Shown here: positions 42,102 to 51,252 of the stretch, one piece after another
Layout: every line of letters begins with the position of its first letter
How positions within the stretch are numbered: position 1 is the first letter of the stretch
Source of the DNA: JAAZBA01 sp964461815
GTDB taxonomy: Bacteria; Bacillota; Clostridia; Oscillospirales; QAMX01
DNA length: 64,000 nt
Direction: 5' to 3'
Assembly (NCBI GenBank): GCA_964461815.1
Contig: CAYWVF010000002.1
Span: 1 to 64,000 of the forward strand
Position numbers and translations under genes: made by a program
Notes under the pieces: model-generated
Database searches by the model: none
Told to the model about the DNA's origin: nothing
The model's input: only the letters and a program-made list of their open reading frames with translations

Positions 42102-43892
42102 TCACACGAACTGAGAATTATACAGTGAGCTGTAGAAGCCGCCGAGCTTCATAAGCTCATCGTGGTTGCCCTGCTCTGCGATCATACCATCCTTTATTAC
42201 AAGGATCGTATCGGCATTTTGAATAGTAGATAGGCGGTGAGCGATAACGAAGCAGGTCCTGTTCCGCATAAGCTCAGCCATAGCATCCTGGATCTGTATC
42301 TCCGTGCGTGAGTCAACGTTGGAGGTGGCCTCATCGAGTATCAGCATAGGAGCATCGGAGAGAAATGCACGGGCAATGGTTATGAGCTGCCGCTGTCCCT
42401 TTGAGATATTCACACCGTCGTCGGCCAATATCGTTTCGTAGCCGTCGGGCAGACTTTCAATATAAGTGTCGATCTTTGCGGCCTTTGCGGCAGCCTTCAC
42501 CTCGTCCATCGTAGCATTTTCCTTACCGTAGACGATGTTATCGTATATCGTGCCGTAGAATAGCCATGTATCCTGAAGCACCATTGTATACGCACGGCGA
42601 AGATCGGCACGCTTGAGCTTGAGTGACGGCAGTGAATCTATGGTGATCTCGCCGGAATCTGCATCGTAGAATCTCATGAGCAGATTAATGATAGTGGTCT
42701 TTCCCGCTCCCGTAGGACCGACGATAGCGATGGTCTTACCGGGCTTTGCGGTGACGGAAATGTTTTTGAGTATCGTCTTTTCCTTAGTATAACCAAAGGA
42801 TACGTCTTTAAACTCAACATGTCCCTCAACATTAACAAGCTCTTTTGCGTCCGGCACATCCTCAGGCTCACTCGGCTCGTCGAGTATGCGAAATACTCTC
42901 TCGGCGGCAGAAAATGCCGACTGAAATTCATGAAGGATATTCGCAAACTCGTTTATAGGCCCTGCAAATTTACGTGAGTACTGAACAAACTGAGCAACAC
43001 CGCCGAGTGTTATGAAGAATATCGTGCCCTCTGCCGCAGCTCCGCTCTCGGACAGCATGAAAAGTATGCCTCCGAACATGGCGACGAGTGACATGGACAG
43101 GTTGTTTATGAGATTTACGGACGGGCCGAGTGCCGCACCGTAGTATTCGGCACGGTAATAAGCCTCCATAGTGTCTTCGTTTCGCTTGTTGAAGCGACCG
43201 CATATGACGTCCTGCTTGCCGTATGCCTCTATGCTTCGAGAGCCGGACAGCATTTCCTCGGCGTAGCCGTTCAGCTCACCTAGCTTACGTGAGCGTTCAC
43301 TGAAAAGCGGACGTACCTTTTTCGAACGATACCTTGTGAACAGAATAGAGGTAGGTACTGTGAAGGCAAATATAAGTATCAGCGGCTTTGATATCTGCCA
43401 CATAAATACGAGAGAGCCGAGGACAGTATAAATGCTTGTCATGACCTGCACGAGATCGTGTGACAGAGATGCGTTTATAGTGTCTATATCGTAGGAAATA
43501 CGGCTGATGATATCACCCGTGGTATGCGTATCAAAGTAGTTTACAGGCAGAGTGTTCAGCTTTTCAAATACCTGTCGGCGCATTTCACATACTATTTTCT
43601 GGCTGAGATGTACCATGATAACTGCAAGACAATACGACAGCGCAGCGGATAGGACGTAGCAGAACAGCATTTTTATGACGTTCTCCCATACCGTCGGGAA
43701 ATCTACTCCGTTGATGCTCTCTATTGCGTCGATGGCAGCACCGGAATAGCGTGGCCCCATGAGAGAGAGCTGGTTCGAGAGGAGAGTAAATACTATTGCC
43801 GGAATAAACAGGTGCCACTGACGGAGCACATATGTGCCAAGACGGATAAGTACACCCTTAAGAGCCTTACGACTGAGCTTTTGCTTACTCAA
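42102..43892 (-). CDS. ABC exporter subunit, half-transporter with degenerate signature loop
   Basis: A 596-residue ABC half-exporter: six membrane helices then a nucleotide-binding domain. Walker A is GPTGAGKTT, Walker B LILDEATSNVD with the catalytic Glu, and the H-loop is IAHRLSTI. The signature loop is ISKGQ instead of LSGGQ. This pairs with the partner's missing catalytic residues in the pattern of heterodimeric exporters. The TTG start at 43892 has GGGAGG eight nt upstream and overlaps the partner's stop codon. Confidence 0.9.
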   Translation of the reverse strand: MSKQKLSRKALKGVLIRLGTYVLRQWHLFIPAIVFTLLSNQLSLMGPRYSGAAIDAIESINGVDFPTVWENVIKMLFCYVLSAALSYCLAVIMVHLSQKIVCEMRRQVFEKLNTLPVNYFDTHTTGDIISRISYDIDTINASLSHDLVQVMTSIYTVLGSLVFMWQISKPLILIFAFTVPTSILFTRYRSKKVRPLFSERSRKLGELNGYAEEMLSGSRSIEAYGKQDVICGRFNKRNEDTMEAYYRAEYYGAALGPSVNLINNLSMSLVAMFGGILFMLSESGAAAEGTIFFITLGGVAQFVQYSRKFAGPINEFANILHEFQSAFSAAERVFRILDEPSEPEDVPDAKELVNVEGHVEFKDVSFGYTKEKTILKNISVTAKPGKTIAIVGPTGAGKTTIINLLMRFYDADSGEITIDSLPSLKLKRADLRRAYTMVLQDTWLFYGTIYDNIVYGKENATMDEVKAAAKAAKIDTYIESLPDGYETILADDGVNISKGQRQLITIARAFLSDAPMLILDEATSNVDSRTEIQIQDAMAELMRNRTCFVIAHRLSTIQNADTILVIKDGMIAEQGNHDELMKLGGFYSSLYNSQFV

Positions 43893-45600
43893 CGAAAGCA
43901 CCTCCCATCTGAGAATCACTTATTTCACGGTACTCGGAACATTGACTGAGCAGCTCCTCGTGAGTACCCTTGCCTATGATCCTGCCATGATCGAGCACTA
44001 TGATAAGGTCGGAATTTTTTACCGAGCTTACACGCTGTGCAACGGTGATCAGAGTCGAGTCTGACAGCTCGGTACTCAGAGCACGTCGGAGATTGGCATC
44101 TGTTTTATAGTCGAGTGCCGAGGAGGAGTCATCAAGGATAAGTATTTCGGGCATCGCCGCGATCGCACGTGCTATAAGTATCCTCTGCCTCTGACCTCCC
44201 GACAGGTTCGTGCCCTTTTGCGCCAGTATATGCTCATAGCCCTCCGGCATTGCTTCGATAAAGTCGTGAGCCTGAGCTGTTTTTGCGGCACGTATCACCT
44301 GCTCTCTTGCAAGATCACGTCCGAAGCGGATGTTTTCCTCGATGGTATCGGCATAGAGAAAATCGTTTTGAAGTGCCACTCCGAAAAGTGAGCTTAGCTC
44401 GTTTCTCGTGTATGAGGTGATGTTTTTTCCCTTGAGCCTGATGCTGCCGGAGTCAGCCTCGTAAAAACGAAGCAGGAGCTTTACAAGCGTGGATTTACCG
44501 CTGCCCGTAGCACCGATAATGCCGAGACTTTCACCACGTTTTAGCGAGAAGGATATGCCTTCGAGATCATTGTGCTTGCCGAAGTAGGAAAATGACACGT
44601 TTTCAAAGGAAATATGCTCATTTTGATGCGTATCGCTGTCCTCGATAACGAAAAAGCGATCCGGAGTCTGCATTACCTCGGAAATTCTATCGGCGGATGC
44701 CGCCGCCTTTGTAAACATTACGAAAATACGTGACAGTGACATCATTGCCATCGATATCAGAGTAAAATACTGCATAAATGCGATGACCGTTGTCGGAGAC
44801 GAGGTGTTATTTGATACTCTCACGGCACTTACCGCAACGACAGCTGCGATACCGAGATTCATAAGCATTGTCATGACCGGGTTCGAGATACCCATTATAA
44901 CACCGGCACGACGCTCATCTGCCGAAAGACTGCGGTTTACCTCATCGTAGCGGCGGTTTTCATATTCGTTTTTCGATAATGCCTTGATAACTCGTATGCC
45001 CTGAGTATCCTCACGCACAACACGTACCATGCGATCGACGGACTGCTGTACCTTCGCGTAAAGCGGAATACCCTTGCGTGAGATGGAGAATACGATAATG
45101 AATGTGAATGGGAATATGGCAAGCATTACGAGTGCGAGATGTGCATCCATGATGAAGCTTATCGTCAGTCCGCCGACAAGCAGAATAGGAGCACGTACAC
45201 CCATGCGCTGCATCATGCTGATAAAATTATGGATATTATATGTGTCGCTTGTGATACGTGACTCAAGTGAGGGTATGGTGAAGCGGTCGGTATCACGTGA
45301 AGACAGATAAAGCGTCTTTTTGAAAAGGTCCTTGCGAAGCTCGCCTGCAAAGTCCTTTGATGTGCGTGATGCCATGCGATTTGCAATGATGTTGCACGCA
45401 CATGCGACAGTCGAGCACAGTATCATAAGGACTCCGAAAAAGACGATACGTCCGATGTCCATTGTTATGATTACATTGTCAAGTATATGCGAAAGTATGT
45501 ACGGCAGGAGCAGCTCGACTACAGTACCGACTATTTTGATGGATAAGCCGAGCAACATCCTCCATTTGAAGGGCTTTAGATATGATATAAGAAGGTTCAT
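43885..45600 (-). CDS. ABC exporter subunit, half-transporter with degenerate ATP site
   Basis: A 571-residue half-exporter: six helices then a nucleotide-binding domain. Walker A is GATGSGKST and the signature is the canonical LSGGQ. Walker B ends ILILDDSSSALD (Glu replaced by Asp), and the switch His is Gln in VAQRVSSV. With the downstream subunit this makes one consensus and one degenerate ATP site. The start is placed at MNLLISYLKPFKWR (45600) by family comparison; an in-frame ATG at 45642 lacks a ribosome site. It follows marR by about 90 nt. Confidence 0.9.
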   Translation of the reverse strand: MNLLISYLKPFKWRMLLGLSIKIVGTVVELLLPYILSHILDNVIITMDIGRIVFFGVLMILCSTVACACNIIANRMASRTSKDFAGELRKDLFKKTLYLSSRDTDRFTIPSLESRITSDTYNIHNFISMMQRMGVRAPILLVGGLTISFIMDAHLALVMLAIFPFTFIIVFSISRKGIPLYAKVQQSVDRMVRVVREDTQGIRVIKALSKNEYENRRYDEVNRSLSADERRAGVIMGISNPVMTMLMNLGIAAVVAVSAVRVSNNTSSPTTVIAFMQYFTLISMAMMSLSRIFVMFTKAAASADRISEVMQTPDRFFVIEDSDTHQNEHISFENVSFSYFGKHNDLEGISFSLKRGESLGIIGATGSGKSTLVKLLLRFYEADSGSIRLKGKNITSYTRNELSSLFGVALQNDFLYADTIEENIRFGRDLAREQVIRAAKTAQAHDFIEAMPEGYEHILAQKGTNLSGGQRQRILIARAIAAMPEILILDDSSSALDYKTDANLRRALSTELSDSTLITVAQRVSSVKNSDLIIVLDHGRIIGKGTHEELLSQCSEYREISDSQMGGAFVE

Positions 45601-45691
45601 GTTTGTAATAAAGCCTTGCCATGCAAAGCTCTTTCCTTTCATCGGAATTTACAGCACTTTCACGCTGTAGAAAATGACGTAGCCTGAAGCT

Positions 45692-46135
45692 CTATTTTGG
45701 AGCTTTGCATTCCATCGACTGTAATGTATTCACCGCACTCTGCTCGATACGATGCAGCACCGATTCGAATACAGACATCTCCTCCTCGGATATCCCATCG
45801 GAAATGAGCTCCGACCACTGACGTGAAATAAGACGTACCCTCGGCAGGATATCAAGCATCTTATCCGTCGGATAGACAAGCAGCTGCCTCTTATCCGCAG
45901 GATTCGGAGCTCGTGTAATGTACCCACGCTCCTCAAGCTGTGTGAGATTCCTTGCAACGGTGCTCTTGTTCAGACACAGATCACGTGCTAGCTCCTCCTG
46001 CGAACGACCGGGAGCACGGCATATCGCAAGAACAAAGGAATGCTGACAGCCTCCGATATCGGCGCCCAGCATTTCCGTTCTGTAGATCGATTGACACCTG
46101 CTGATCCTGTTCATACTGCGCATCATGAACGACAT
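45692..46135 (-). CDS. MarR family transcriptional regulator
   Basis: A 147-residue winged-helix dimer. SQEELARDLCLNKSTVARNLTQLEERGYI is the recognition region (shown here by its ends SQEEL and LEERGYI). The wing is TRAPNPADKRQLLVYPT. It is first in an operon with two ABC exporter subunits. Its promoter is covered by a large dyad, so autorepression with release by an exported compound is the natural model. Start at ATG behind GGAGGTAG. Confidence 0.92.
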   Translation of the reverse strand: MSFMMRSMNRISRCQSIYRTEMLGADIGGCQHSFVLAICRAPGRSQEELARDLCLNKSTVARNLTQLEERGYITRAPNPADKRQLLVYPTDKMLDILPRVRLISRQWSELISDGISEEEMSVFESVLHRIEQSAVNTLQSMECKAPK

Positions 46136-46151
46136 AGACTACCTCCGAAAA

Positions 46152-46190
46152 AATCAGTTGCACACGCAACGGTTGTGTATGCAACTGATT
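46152..46190. promoter_or_regulatory. MarR operator: 39-bp dyad of two tandem sites
   Basis: The outer arms AATCAGTTGCA and TGCAACTGATT are perfect complements. Inside lie two tandem palindromic units, GTTGCACACGCAAC (46157-46170) and GTTGTGTATGCAAC (46172-46185), 15 bp apart. They sit at the marR start point. Confidence 0.7.
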
Positions 46191-46216
46191 TTAGCACAGG
46201 ATTCTGCATATGTCAA
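46188..46216 (-). promoter_or_regulatory. marR-ABC operon promoter
   Basis: Minus strand TTGACA (46211-46216), 17-nt spacer, TAAAAT (46188-46193), immediately followed by the operator. Confidence 0.75.
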
Positions 46217-46220
46217 TACA

Positions 46221-46259
46221 AAAAAGCACATATCATACGATTCATATGATATGTGCTTT
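46221..46259 (-). terminator. Terminator after the nitroreductase gene
   Basis: A perfect 15-bp stem (46223-46237 with 46245-46259) with a 7-nt loop is followed on the minus strand by a TTTTTT run. Confidence 0.85.
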
Positions 46260-46266
46260 GGGTATG

Positions 46267-46797
46267 TTATTTAATAAAATTCGTGACAATGCGGTTATCC
46301 GGGATATCACGCAGGCTGTATTTTTCATCGGTATGTCCGAGTGCTATCGCACAGCAGGGAATCATGCCGTCGGGAAGCTTTAATTCCGAGAGAAGCTCAT
46401 CGTTTCCATACAGAGCGTTGATCGCACCCCAGATGTGGCAAGCTCCGACACCGAGCTGCGTAGCTGCCAATGCCATGTTTTGTACGATTATCGCAGCGTT
46501 TGAGTATCTGACGTTTGTCATTTGAGACGGATCGAGTGACGATACGAGTATGACTGTCGGAGCACCGTAAAACGGATGCATATCGGGCTTGCCGAATGCT
46601 TTGGAAGCTGCCGCCTCCCATTTGTCGAGCACTGCTTTGTCGCTCACGACTGTCAGGCTGAGCGTATCATACTGAGCAAGTCCGACGGGAGCTGCATATG
46701 CTGCCTTAAGTATCTCCCGAAGCTCACATTCTGTCGGGCGTTCACCATTAAAGCTGCGAATAGATCTTCTGCTGTACAGATTTTCAAAGGTATTCAT
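46267..46797 (-). CDS. Nitroreductase family protein
   Basis: A 176-residue FMN-dependent nitroreductase-fold protein. The N-terminal YSRRSIRSFNGERP is the FMN-phosphate Arg motif, and GVGACHIWGAI the second FMN-contact segment. The dimeric family reduces nitro groups, quinones or flavins with NAD(P)H. Start at ATG behind AAGGAGAAAA. It lies 20 nt after the small membrane protein gene and is probably cotranscribed. The substrate is unknown. Confidence 0.9.
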   Translation of the reverse strand: MNTFENLYSRRSIRSFNGERPTECELREILKAAYAAPVGLAQYDTLSLTVVSDKAVLDKWEAAASKAFGKPDMHPFYGAPTVILVSSLDPSQMTNVRYSNAAIIVQNMALAATQLGVGACHIWGAINALYGNDELLSELKLPDGMIPCCAIALGHTDEKYSLRDIPDNRIVTNFIK

Positions 46798-46817
46798 ACA
46801 TTTTTCTCCTTATTGTA

Positions 46818-47327
46818 TTAAAAATTACGCAAGAGCCTTGCAAGGTACTTGTTATATAAGATATTGTAATGCTGTATCAGGAAATCAAAGCAAAGGAATA
46901 TAAGGTTGCCGAGAATAAGAAGTATGATAACAGGTATGATATCTATCGGCTCGGGGACAAGGATTGCCATTATCAATGCTTCGAGCGAGACTGTCACAAG
47001 GTTGAAATATAGAAGCTTTGTGACGATGCGAAGTATTTTCGGAAGCCTTTGTAGGTATGAGCGGATAACGGGATACGCTCCGAACAGAAAGATAAACAAG
47101 ACAACCTCCTCTATATCCGATACGAGTATGAGACTGAGTATGGACACGGTGAGCCACGAGGAGACGTGGTATTTTTTACCGTACTTTTGATCCACGCAGA
47201 TGATAAGCATACCCGATATCATCGGCGCGGCATATGTTCCGATGCCGATAAGATTCCCGAGAAGCATTATTACGACGGACAGCGCCGATATCATTGCACA
47301 CAGTGCGATCGCCTTTGTTTGTTTCAT
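46818..47327 (-). CDS. Small polytopic membrane protein, ECF-transporter S-component-like
   Basis: A 169-residue protein with five or six hydrophobic helices. The start MKQTKAIALCAMISALSVV and the following GTYAAPMISGMLII resemble substrate-binding S components of ECF vitamin transporters and related uncharacterised clostridial proteins. No ECF ATPase or T component is nearby, so any energising module would be shared and encoded elsewhere. The ligand is unknown. Start at ATG behind CGGGAGAA. Confidence 0.6.
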   Translation of the reverse strand: MKQTKAIALCAMISALSVVIMLLGNLIGIGTYAAPMISGMLIICVDQKYGKKYHVSSWLTVSILSLILVSDIEEVVLFIFLFGAYPVIRSYLQRLPKILRIVTKLLYFNLVTVSLEALIMAILVPEPIDIIPVIILLILGNLIFLCFDFLIQHYNILYNKYLARLLRNF

Positions 47328-47359
47328 CGGTAATTCTCCCGGACTTCATTTATATATAC

Positions 47360-47388
47360 AGTTTAGCATATTTTACCGGGCTTTGCAA
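47360..47388 (-). promoter_or_regulatory. Predicted promoter for the small membrane protein and nitroreductase
   Basis: Minus strand TTGCAA (47383-47388), 17-nt spacer, TAAACT (47360-47365). Confidence 0.5.
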
Positions 47389-47409
47389 TATTTACATCAC
47401 CCGGTAAAA
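47371..47409 (-). terminator. Inverted repeat after the GH2 gene
   Basis: TTTTACCGGG and CCCGGTAAAA form a perfect 10-bp stem with a 19-nt loop just after the GH2 stop. The next promoter's -35 lies in the loop. It has no T-tract, so terminator function is moderately supported. Confidence 0.5.
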
Positions 47410-47420
47410 CAGAAGACACT

Positions 47421-49637
47421 TTATTTTTTGATCGTATTCAGCTGTGCGTTCATGTCGAGCAGCTGCTCCTTTGTAAGCTCGACTCCCATAACCGAGAGCA
47501 TACCCGATAATCTCAGCACAGTAAAGCCTGCGAGCATCCTCATCATCGTATCGTCAGGCTTATGCTCACCGCCGCTCACCATAGAGCCGGACAGCATGGG
47601 ACTTAATAGCTTTTTCCCATCCTCAGTCGCAAGTATATCTCCCACCTTATCATTAAGAGAAAAGTATCCGTCCCTTTCGGTTATATCGAACCAGTTAAGC
47701 ACCGCATTTTTCTCTACCATACGATATGCGTCATTGAATACAGCTGCCTTTCGAATGCTGCTCTCATCAAGCAGCGCACCTGCTACGGCTACGAGCTTTG
47801 TCTCACCTGCGTTCGGGACATCAAAACGGAAAAAGTGATCCGATGCACTCTTCTTTCCGAGACTTATCCCATTCGCAAACAGCTCCACTGTAGGCTGATT
47901 GGAGTATACCGTCACCCTTGTAACGTCCTCAACACGATCAATATACCGCTTACCGCACAGATGCACGAACGGCTCATCGGAAAGCCATGCCTTGTACGCA
48001 TAGAAAGCATCCTTCTTATATTTACGGTCGAAGGTCACGAGTCCCTTGTGATTCTGACCGTTCTCACCGCCCTCATTTCTCGCATCCGCACCGAAGTCGA
48101 ACATGTTCCAGACGTGAGTAGCCCATAAATATTTCCTGGAAAATAGCTGCTTTATAAGCTCCTCATGGTAATAGGCTTGGTACTCCTCCGTATAGTCACC
48201 CTGAGTCGGAGTCGAGGAATGCCAGTTCAGTGCTTCACAGCCGTACTCGGAGCAGCCTATCGGGATATTCGGGAAGCGTTTATGGAAATCATCGAACCAC
48301 GGCCCGTTCATATCGGTATCACCGCCGTACCAGCCGAAGTAGTGATTATATGATACGAGGTCGGATATCCTCAGATACGGACTGTCAGGCGGACACGGAG
48401 ATAAAGCCGCAACGGTGGTGAGCCTCGTTCTGTCGAGCGTATGGCAGAGGTCATTTAGTATACGATGGTTTTCAAGCAGATCGGGATCAGCATCACCCCT
48501 CATGGTGATCTCATTCGATAAGCCCCATACGACTATTGACGGATGGTTATAGCTTTGAACTATAAGCTCTCTCATCTGAGAGATCGTATTTTCACGTGCC
48601 GACGGCATATGCTGAGAGATATACGGTATCTCAGCCCAGACGACAAAGCCCTTTTCGTCGCACAGCTCGTAGAAATAGCGGTCATGCTGATAGTGAGCAA
48701 GACGTATCGTAGTCGCACCCAGCTCATATATAAGCTCAATATCCTCCCTGTGATGCTCGGGCAGGAGCGCATTACCGATACCCCACCTGTCCTGATGACG
48801 TGATACACCTCGAAGAGGATACTCCTCACCGTTGAGGATGAAGCCGCGCTCGGGATCGACTGAGTATGACCGACAGCCAAAGCGGGAGGTGACGGTATCA
48901 AGCACATTCTCACCGTCAAGCAGCTCGACTCTCATCGTGTACAGATACGGATCACGACGTCCGTGCCAGAGATGCACATCCTTAATATATGAAGTGTACT
49001 CCGTGTCGGTCGAGACGTGAGAAGCTATCTCAGCATTATCGGCACTGAGGATAGTGTAGCGAAGCGATTGTGTCGGCTTCATATTCGTGACCCATACCTC
49101 AGCCTTGATCTCACCGTCCGCACCTTTGACAGTGGGAGTGACGGCAATACCGGGACTTCCGAAGTAGTCGAGATCGAAGTGAGACTCACCTACGCAGATG
49201 ACATTCACATCACGATAAAGACCTCCGTAGAAGGTAAAGTCAGCCATCTGAGGATAGACTGCGGAGCTTGCGGAGTTGTCCACTGCGATAACGAGAAGAT
49301 CGTCATCCTCAAGCGCATCCGTTATATCCACCCTCCACGCAGAGTAGCCGCCGTCATGATGTGCAAGATGGCAGCCGTTGAGATATACATCTGCGGAGGA
49401 ATTTGCACCGCATATCTCAAGATAGTACCGCTCGGACTCAGGAAGCTCGGCTCTCTTAAAGGACTTCGCATAAAGACCTGTGCCGCGATAGTAGTCATTG
49501 CCGCCGTCCTGACCGTCGATAGCATTCCACGTATGCGGAAGATTTACGATATACCAGTTGTCGGGCATCCTTTCGGGTATCTCGGTACACTGCTTTGTAA
49601 ATGCCCACTTGCTGTTGAAGCTTACGATCTTTCTCAT
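47421..49637 (-). CDS. Glycoside hydrolase family 2 enzyme (beta-galactosidase/glucuronidase-like)
   Basis: A 738-residue intracellular GH2 glycosidase without a signal peptide. The N-terminal sugar-binding jelly roll contains LPHTWNAIDGQDGG and the TIM barrel begins near 265 (NGEEYPLRGVSRHQD). The acid/base is Glu376 in VWGLSNEIT and the nucleophile Glu464 in GCSEYGCE. The sequence order fits beta-galactosidases; the substrate could also be another beta-glycoside. It is 9 nt after the GPH symporter gene, so a cation-coupled sugar is imported and then cleaved inside. Confidence 0.92.
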   Translation of the reverse strand: MRKIVSFNSKWAFTKQCTEIPERMPDNWYIVNLPHTWNAIDGQDGGNDYYRGTGLYAKSFKRAELPESERYYLEICGANSSADVYLNGCHLAHHDGGYSAWRVDITDALEDDDLLVIAVDNSASSAVYPQMADFTFYGGLYRDVNVICVGESHFDLDYFGSPGIAVTPTVKGADGEIKAEVWVTNMKPTQSLRYTILSADNAEIASHVSTDTEYTSYIKDVHLWHGRRDPYLYTMRVELLDGENVLDTVTSRFGCRSYSVDPERGFILNGEEYPLRGVSRHQDRWGIGNALLPEHHREDIELIYELGATTIRLAHYQHDRYFYELCDEKGFVVWAEIPYISQHMPSARENTISQMRELIVQSYNHPSIVVWGLSNEITMRGDADPDLLENHRILNDLCHTLDRTRLTTVAALSPCPPDSPYLRISDLVSYNHYFGWYGGDTDMNGPWFDDFHKRFPNIPIGCSEYGCEALNWHSSTPTQGDYTEEYQAYYHEELIKQLFSRKYLWATHVWNMFDFGADARNEGGENGQNHKGLVTFDRKYKKDAFYAYKAWLSDEPFVHLCGKRYIDRVEDVTRVTVYSNQPTVELFANGISLGKKSASDHFFRFDVPNAGETKLVAVAGALLDESSIRKAAVFNDAYRMVEKNAVLNWFDITERDGYFSLNDKVGDILATEDGKKLLSPMLSGSMVSGGEHKPDDTMMRMLAGFTVLRLSGMLSVMGVELTKEQLLDMNAQLNTIKK

Positions 49638-49646
49638 GAAAACACC

Positions 49647-51053
49647 TCACATTTTATGCTTACGTTTAAGCTCCGCATTCATTCTATCAAGTGAATGACG
49701 GTCTAAATTATATATAAATTTCAGCCCTATAAGCTCGATCACGGCACTCACAAGGTACAGCACCGCAACGAGATAGCGCATATTGAGTGCAACTGCATAG
49801 GTCTGATTGCCCTCATTCTCTCCGACGTAGCCCAAGAATACCATTATCACGAGCACGAGCGCAGGCCCCAGCCCCTGGACAAGCTTACGAAAGAATGAGT
49901 GGAGCGAAAATATCACACCCTCCTCACGTCTGCCGGTTTTCCACTCGTTGTAGTCTATCGCATCACCCATGAGAGCCCAGCTCACCGTGCTGAATATACC
50001 TATCCCGAGACTGTTGATGAGCTGACATACTATATATATCATCATCCCACGAGGATCGGGCGTGATCGGCAGCACGAGCATGAGAATACATGCCGCTACA
50101 CTGCACGTAGCACCGAATACCGATATCTCCTGCTTACCGTGCTTATCTACAAGTCTTCGTACAAAGGGCGTAAATGCAATGACAGGTATCATGGAGAATA
50201 CCTGAACTATACCCGATGCATCGATATTCTTAAAATACGACTGAAACAGTACCGTGACGGCTACGGCATTTCCCTGCATCCCCAGAAGCGTACCCATCGC
50301 ACCTACAGTCACTCCCACGGCAGGACGATTCTTTAAAAAATTCCGCATTGCCGAGACGATATTGAACCTCGGAGCATCGTCAAGCCTTATGTCGATATCC
50401 TCACGTATCACCGTAGTGCGTAGCATGAACCGAAAGGCGATAAAGCCGATCACACCCATGACGAGAGCACAGATAAACACACGCTCACCGATGAGGTTGT
50501 TGCTGTCGTCATATATAATGAAAGGCAGCACGGCAACGGGCAGCACCTGACCGAGAGTCGAGCCGATGGAGCGCCATGCGGAAAGCGAGGCTCTGTCTGA
50601 GGGCTCGGCGGAGATGAGCGAAAGCAGTGAGCTGTAGGGCACGTTCGCAACGGTGTAGAACGCATCCCATACAACGTAGCCCGAAACGAATACTATCATC
50701 TGAGCCCACAGCGGAGCGGACGGCACAGGAATAAAGCAGAGCGCACCTCCGAATATAAGCCCGATAGAGCCTGCGCGGATATAAGTAAGAAACTTATTGC
50801 GCTTGTACTTTCTTGTGTCGGAGTCGAGCATCGAGCCGATCAGAGGATCATTGACAGCATCCCAGACCTGTACTATGACCAGCAGCAGCGAGTACCACAG
50901 CTCAAGCCCCATGTACTGAGTCCAGAATATGGCGAGCGTGCTTTTTAGTGCAAAGCTCATGTTGCAGCCGAAATCACCTGCTGCGTAGGATATGCTGTCG
51001 AGAAGTCCGAAGCTGCGCTGTGTATCACCGTTGGACGAACGATTCTTTTTCAT
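49647..51053 (-). CDS. GPH family sugar:cation symporter
   Basis: A 468-residue twelve-helix major-facilitator-type carrier of the glycoside-pentoside-hexuronide family (LacS/MelB/XylP). YAAGDFGCNMSFAL at the start and WDAVNDPLIGSMLDSDTRKY are family signatures (the VNDP motif binds the coupling cation). It probably imports the glycoside cleaved by the adjacent GH2 enzyme. Start at ATG behind GCAGGAGG. The leader carries an inverted repeat ending at the ribosome site. Confidence 0.92.
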   Translation of the reverse strand: MKKNRSSNGDTQRSFGLLDSISYAAGDFGCNMSFALKSTLAIFWTQYMGLELWYSLLLVIVQVWDAVNDPLIGSMLDSDTRKYKRNKFLTYIRAGSIGLIFGGALCFIPVPSAPLWAQMIVFVSGYVVWDAFYTVANVPYSSLLSLISAEPSDRASLSAWRSIGSTLGQVLPVAVLPFIIYDDSNNLIGERVFICALVMGVIGFIAFRFMLRTTVIREDIDIRLDDAPRFNIVSAMRNFLKNRPAVGVTVGAMGTLLGMQGNAVAVTVLFQSYFKNIDASGIVQVFSMIPVIAFTPFVRRLVDKHGKQEISVFGATCSVAACILMLVLPITPDPRGMMIYIVCQLINSLGIGIFSTVSWALMGDAIDYNEWKTGRREEGVIFSLHSFFRKLVQGLGPALVLVIMVFLGYVGENEGNQTYAVALNMRYLVAVLYLVSAVIELIGLKFIYNLDRHSLDRMNAELKRKHKM

Positions 51054-51066
51054 CTGAGGAAGCCTC

Positions 51067-51101
51067 CTGCGTAATGTGTTTGTATTAGTATTCCTACGCA
51101 G
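51067..51101 (-). promoter_or_regulatory. Leader inverted repeat abutting the symporter ribosome site
   Basis: CTGCGTA and TACGCAG are perfect 7-bp complements separated by 21 nt in the transcribed leader. The downstream arm runs directly into GGAGG. Confidence 0.45.
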
Positions 51102-51121
51102 TAGTGATGCTATTCTATATT

Positions 51122-51127
51122 ATTATA
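51122..51127 (-). promoter_or_regulatory. Extended -10 for the symporter-GH2 operon
   Basis: Minus strand TATAAT preceded by TGA. No good -35 hexamer lies 16-18 nt upstream, as expected of an activator-dependent promoter. Confidence 0.5.
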
Positions 51128-51193
51128 TCAGCTCATGTTTTCCTTTTTGTGGCACTTTTAAGGATAGTTTGTAAATTCTCGCATCGTTCGGGA

Positions 51194-51223
51194 TTGAAAA
51201 CAGTATAGGTAGTGTGATATAAT
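51194..51223 (+). promoter_or_regulatory. Predicted trmN6-rsmI promoter
   Basis: TTGAAA (51194-51199), 18-nt spacer, TATAAT (51218-51223) with upstream TGA. Confidence 0.65.
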
Positions 51224-51252
51224 TAATGTAAAATCATACGCTCGGAGGATAT

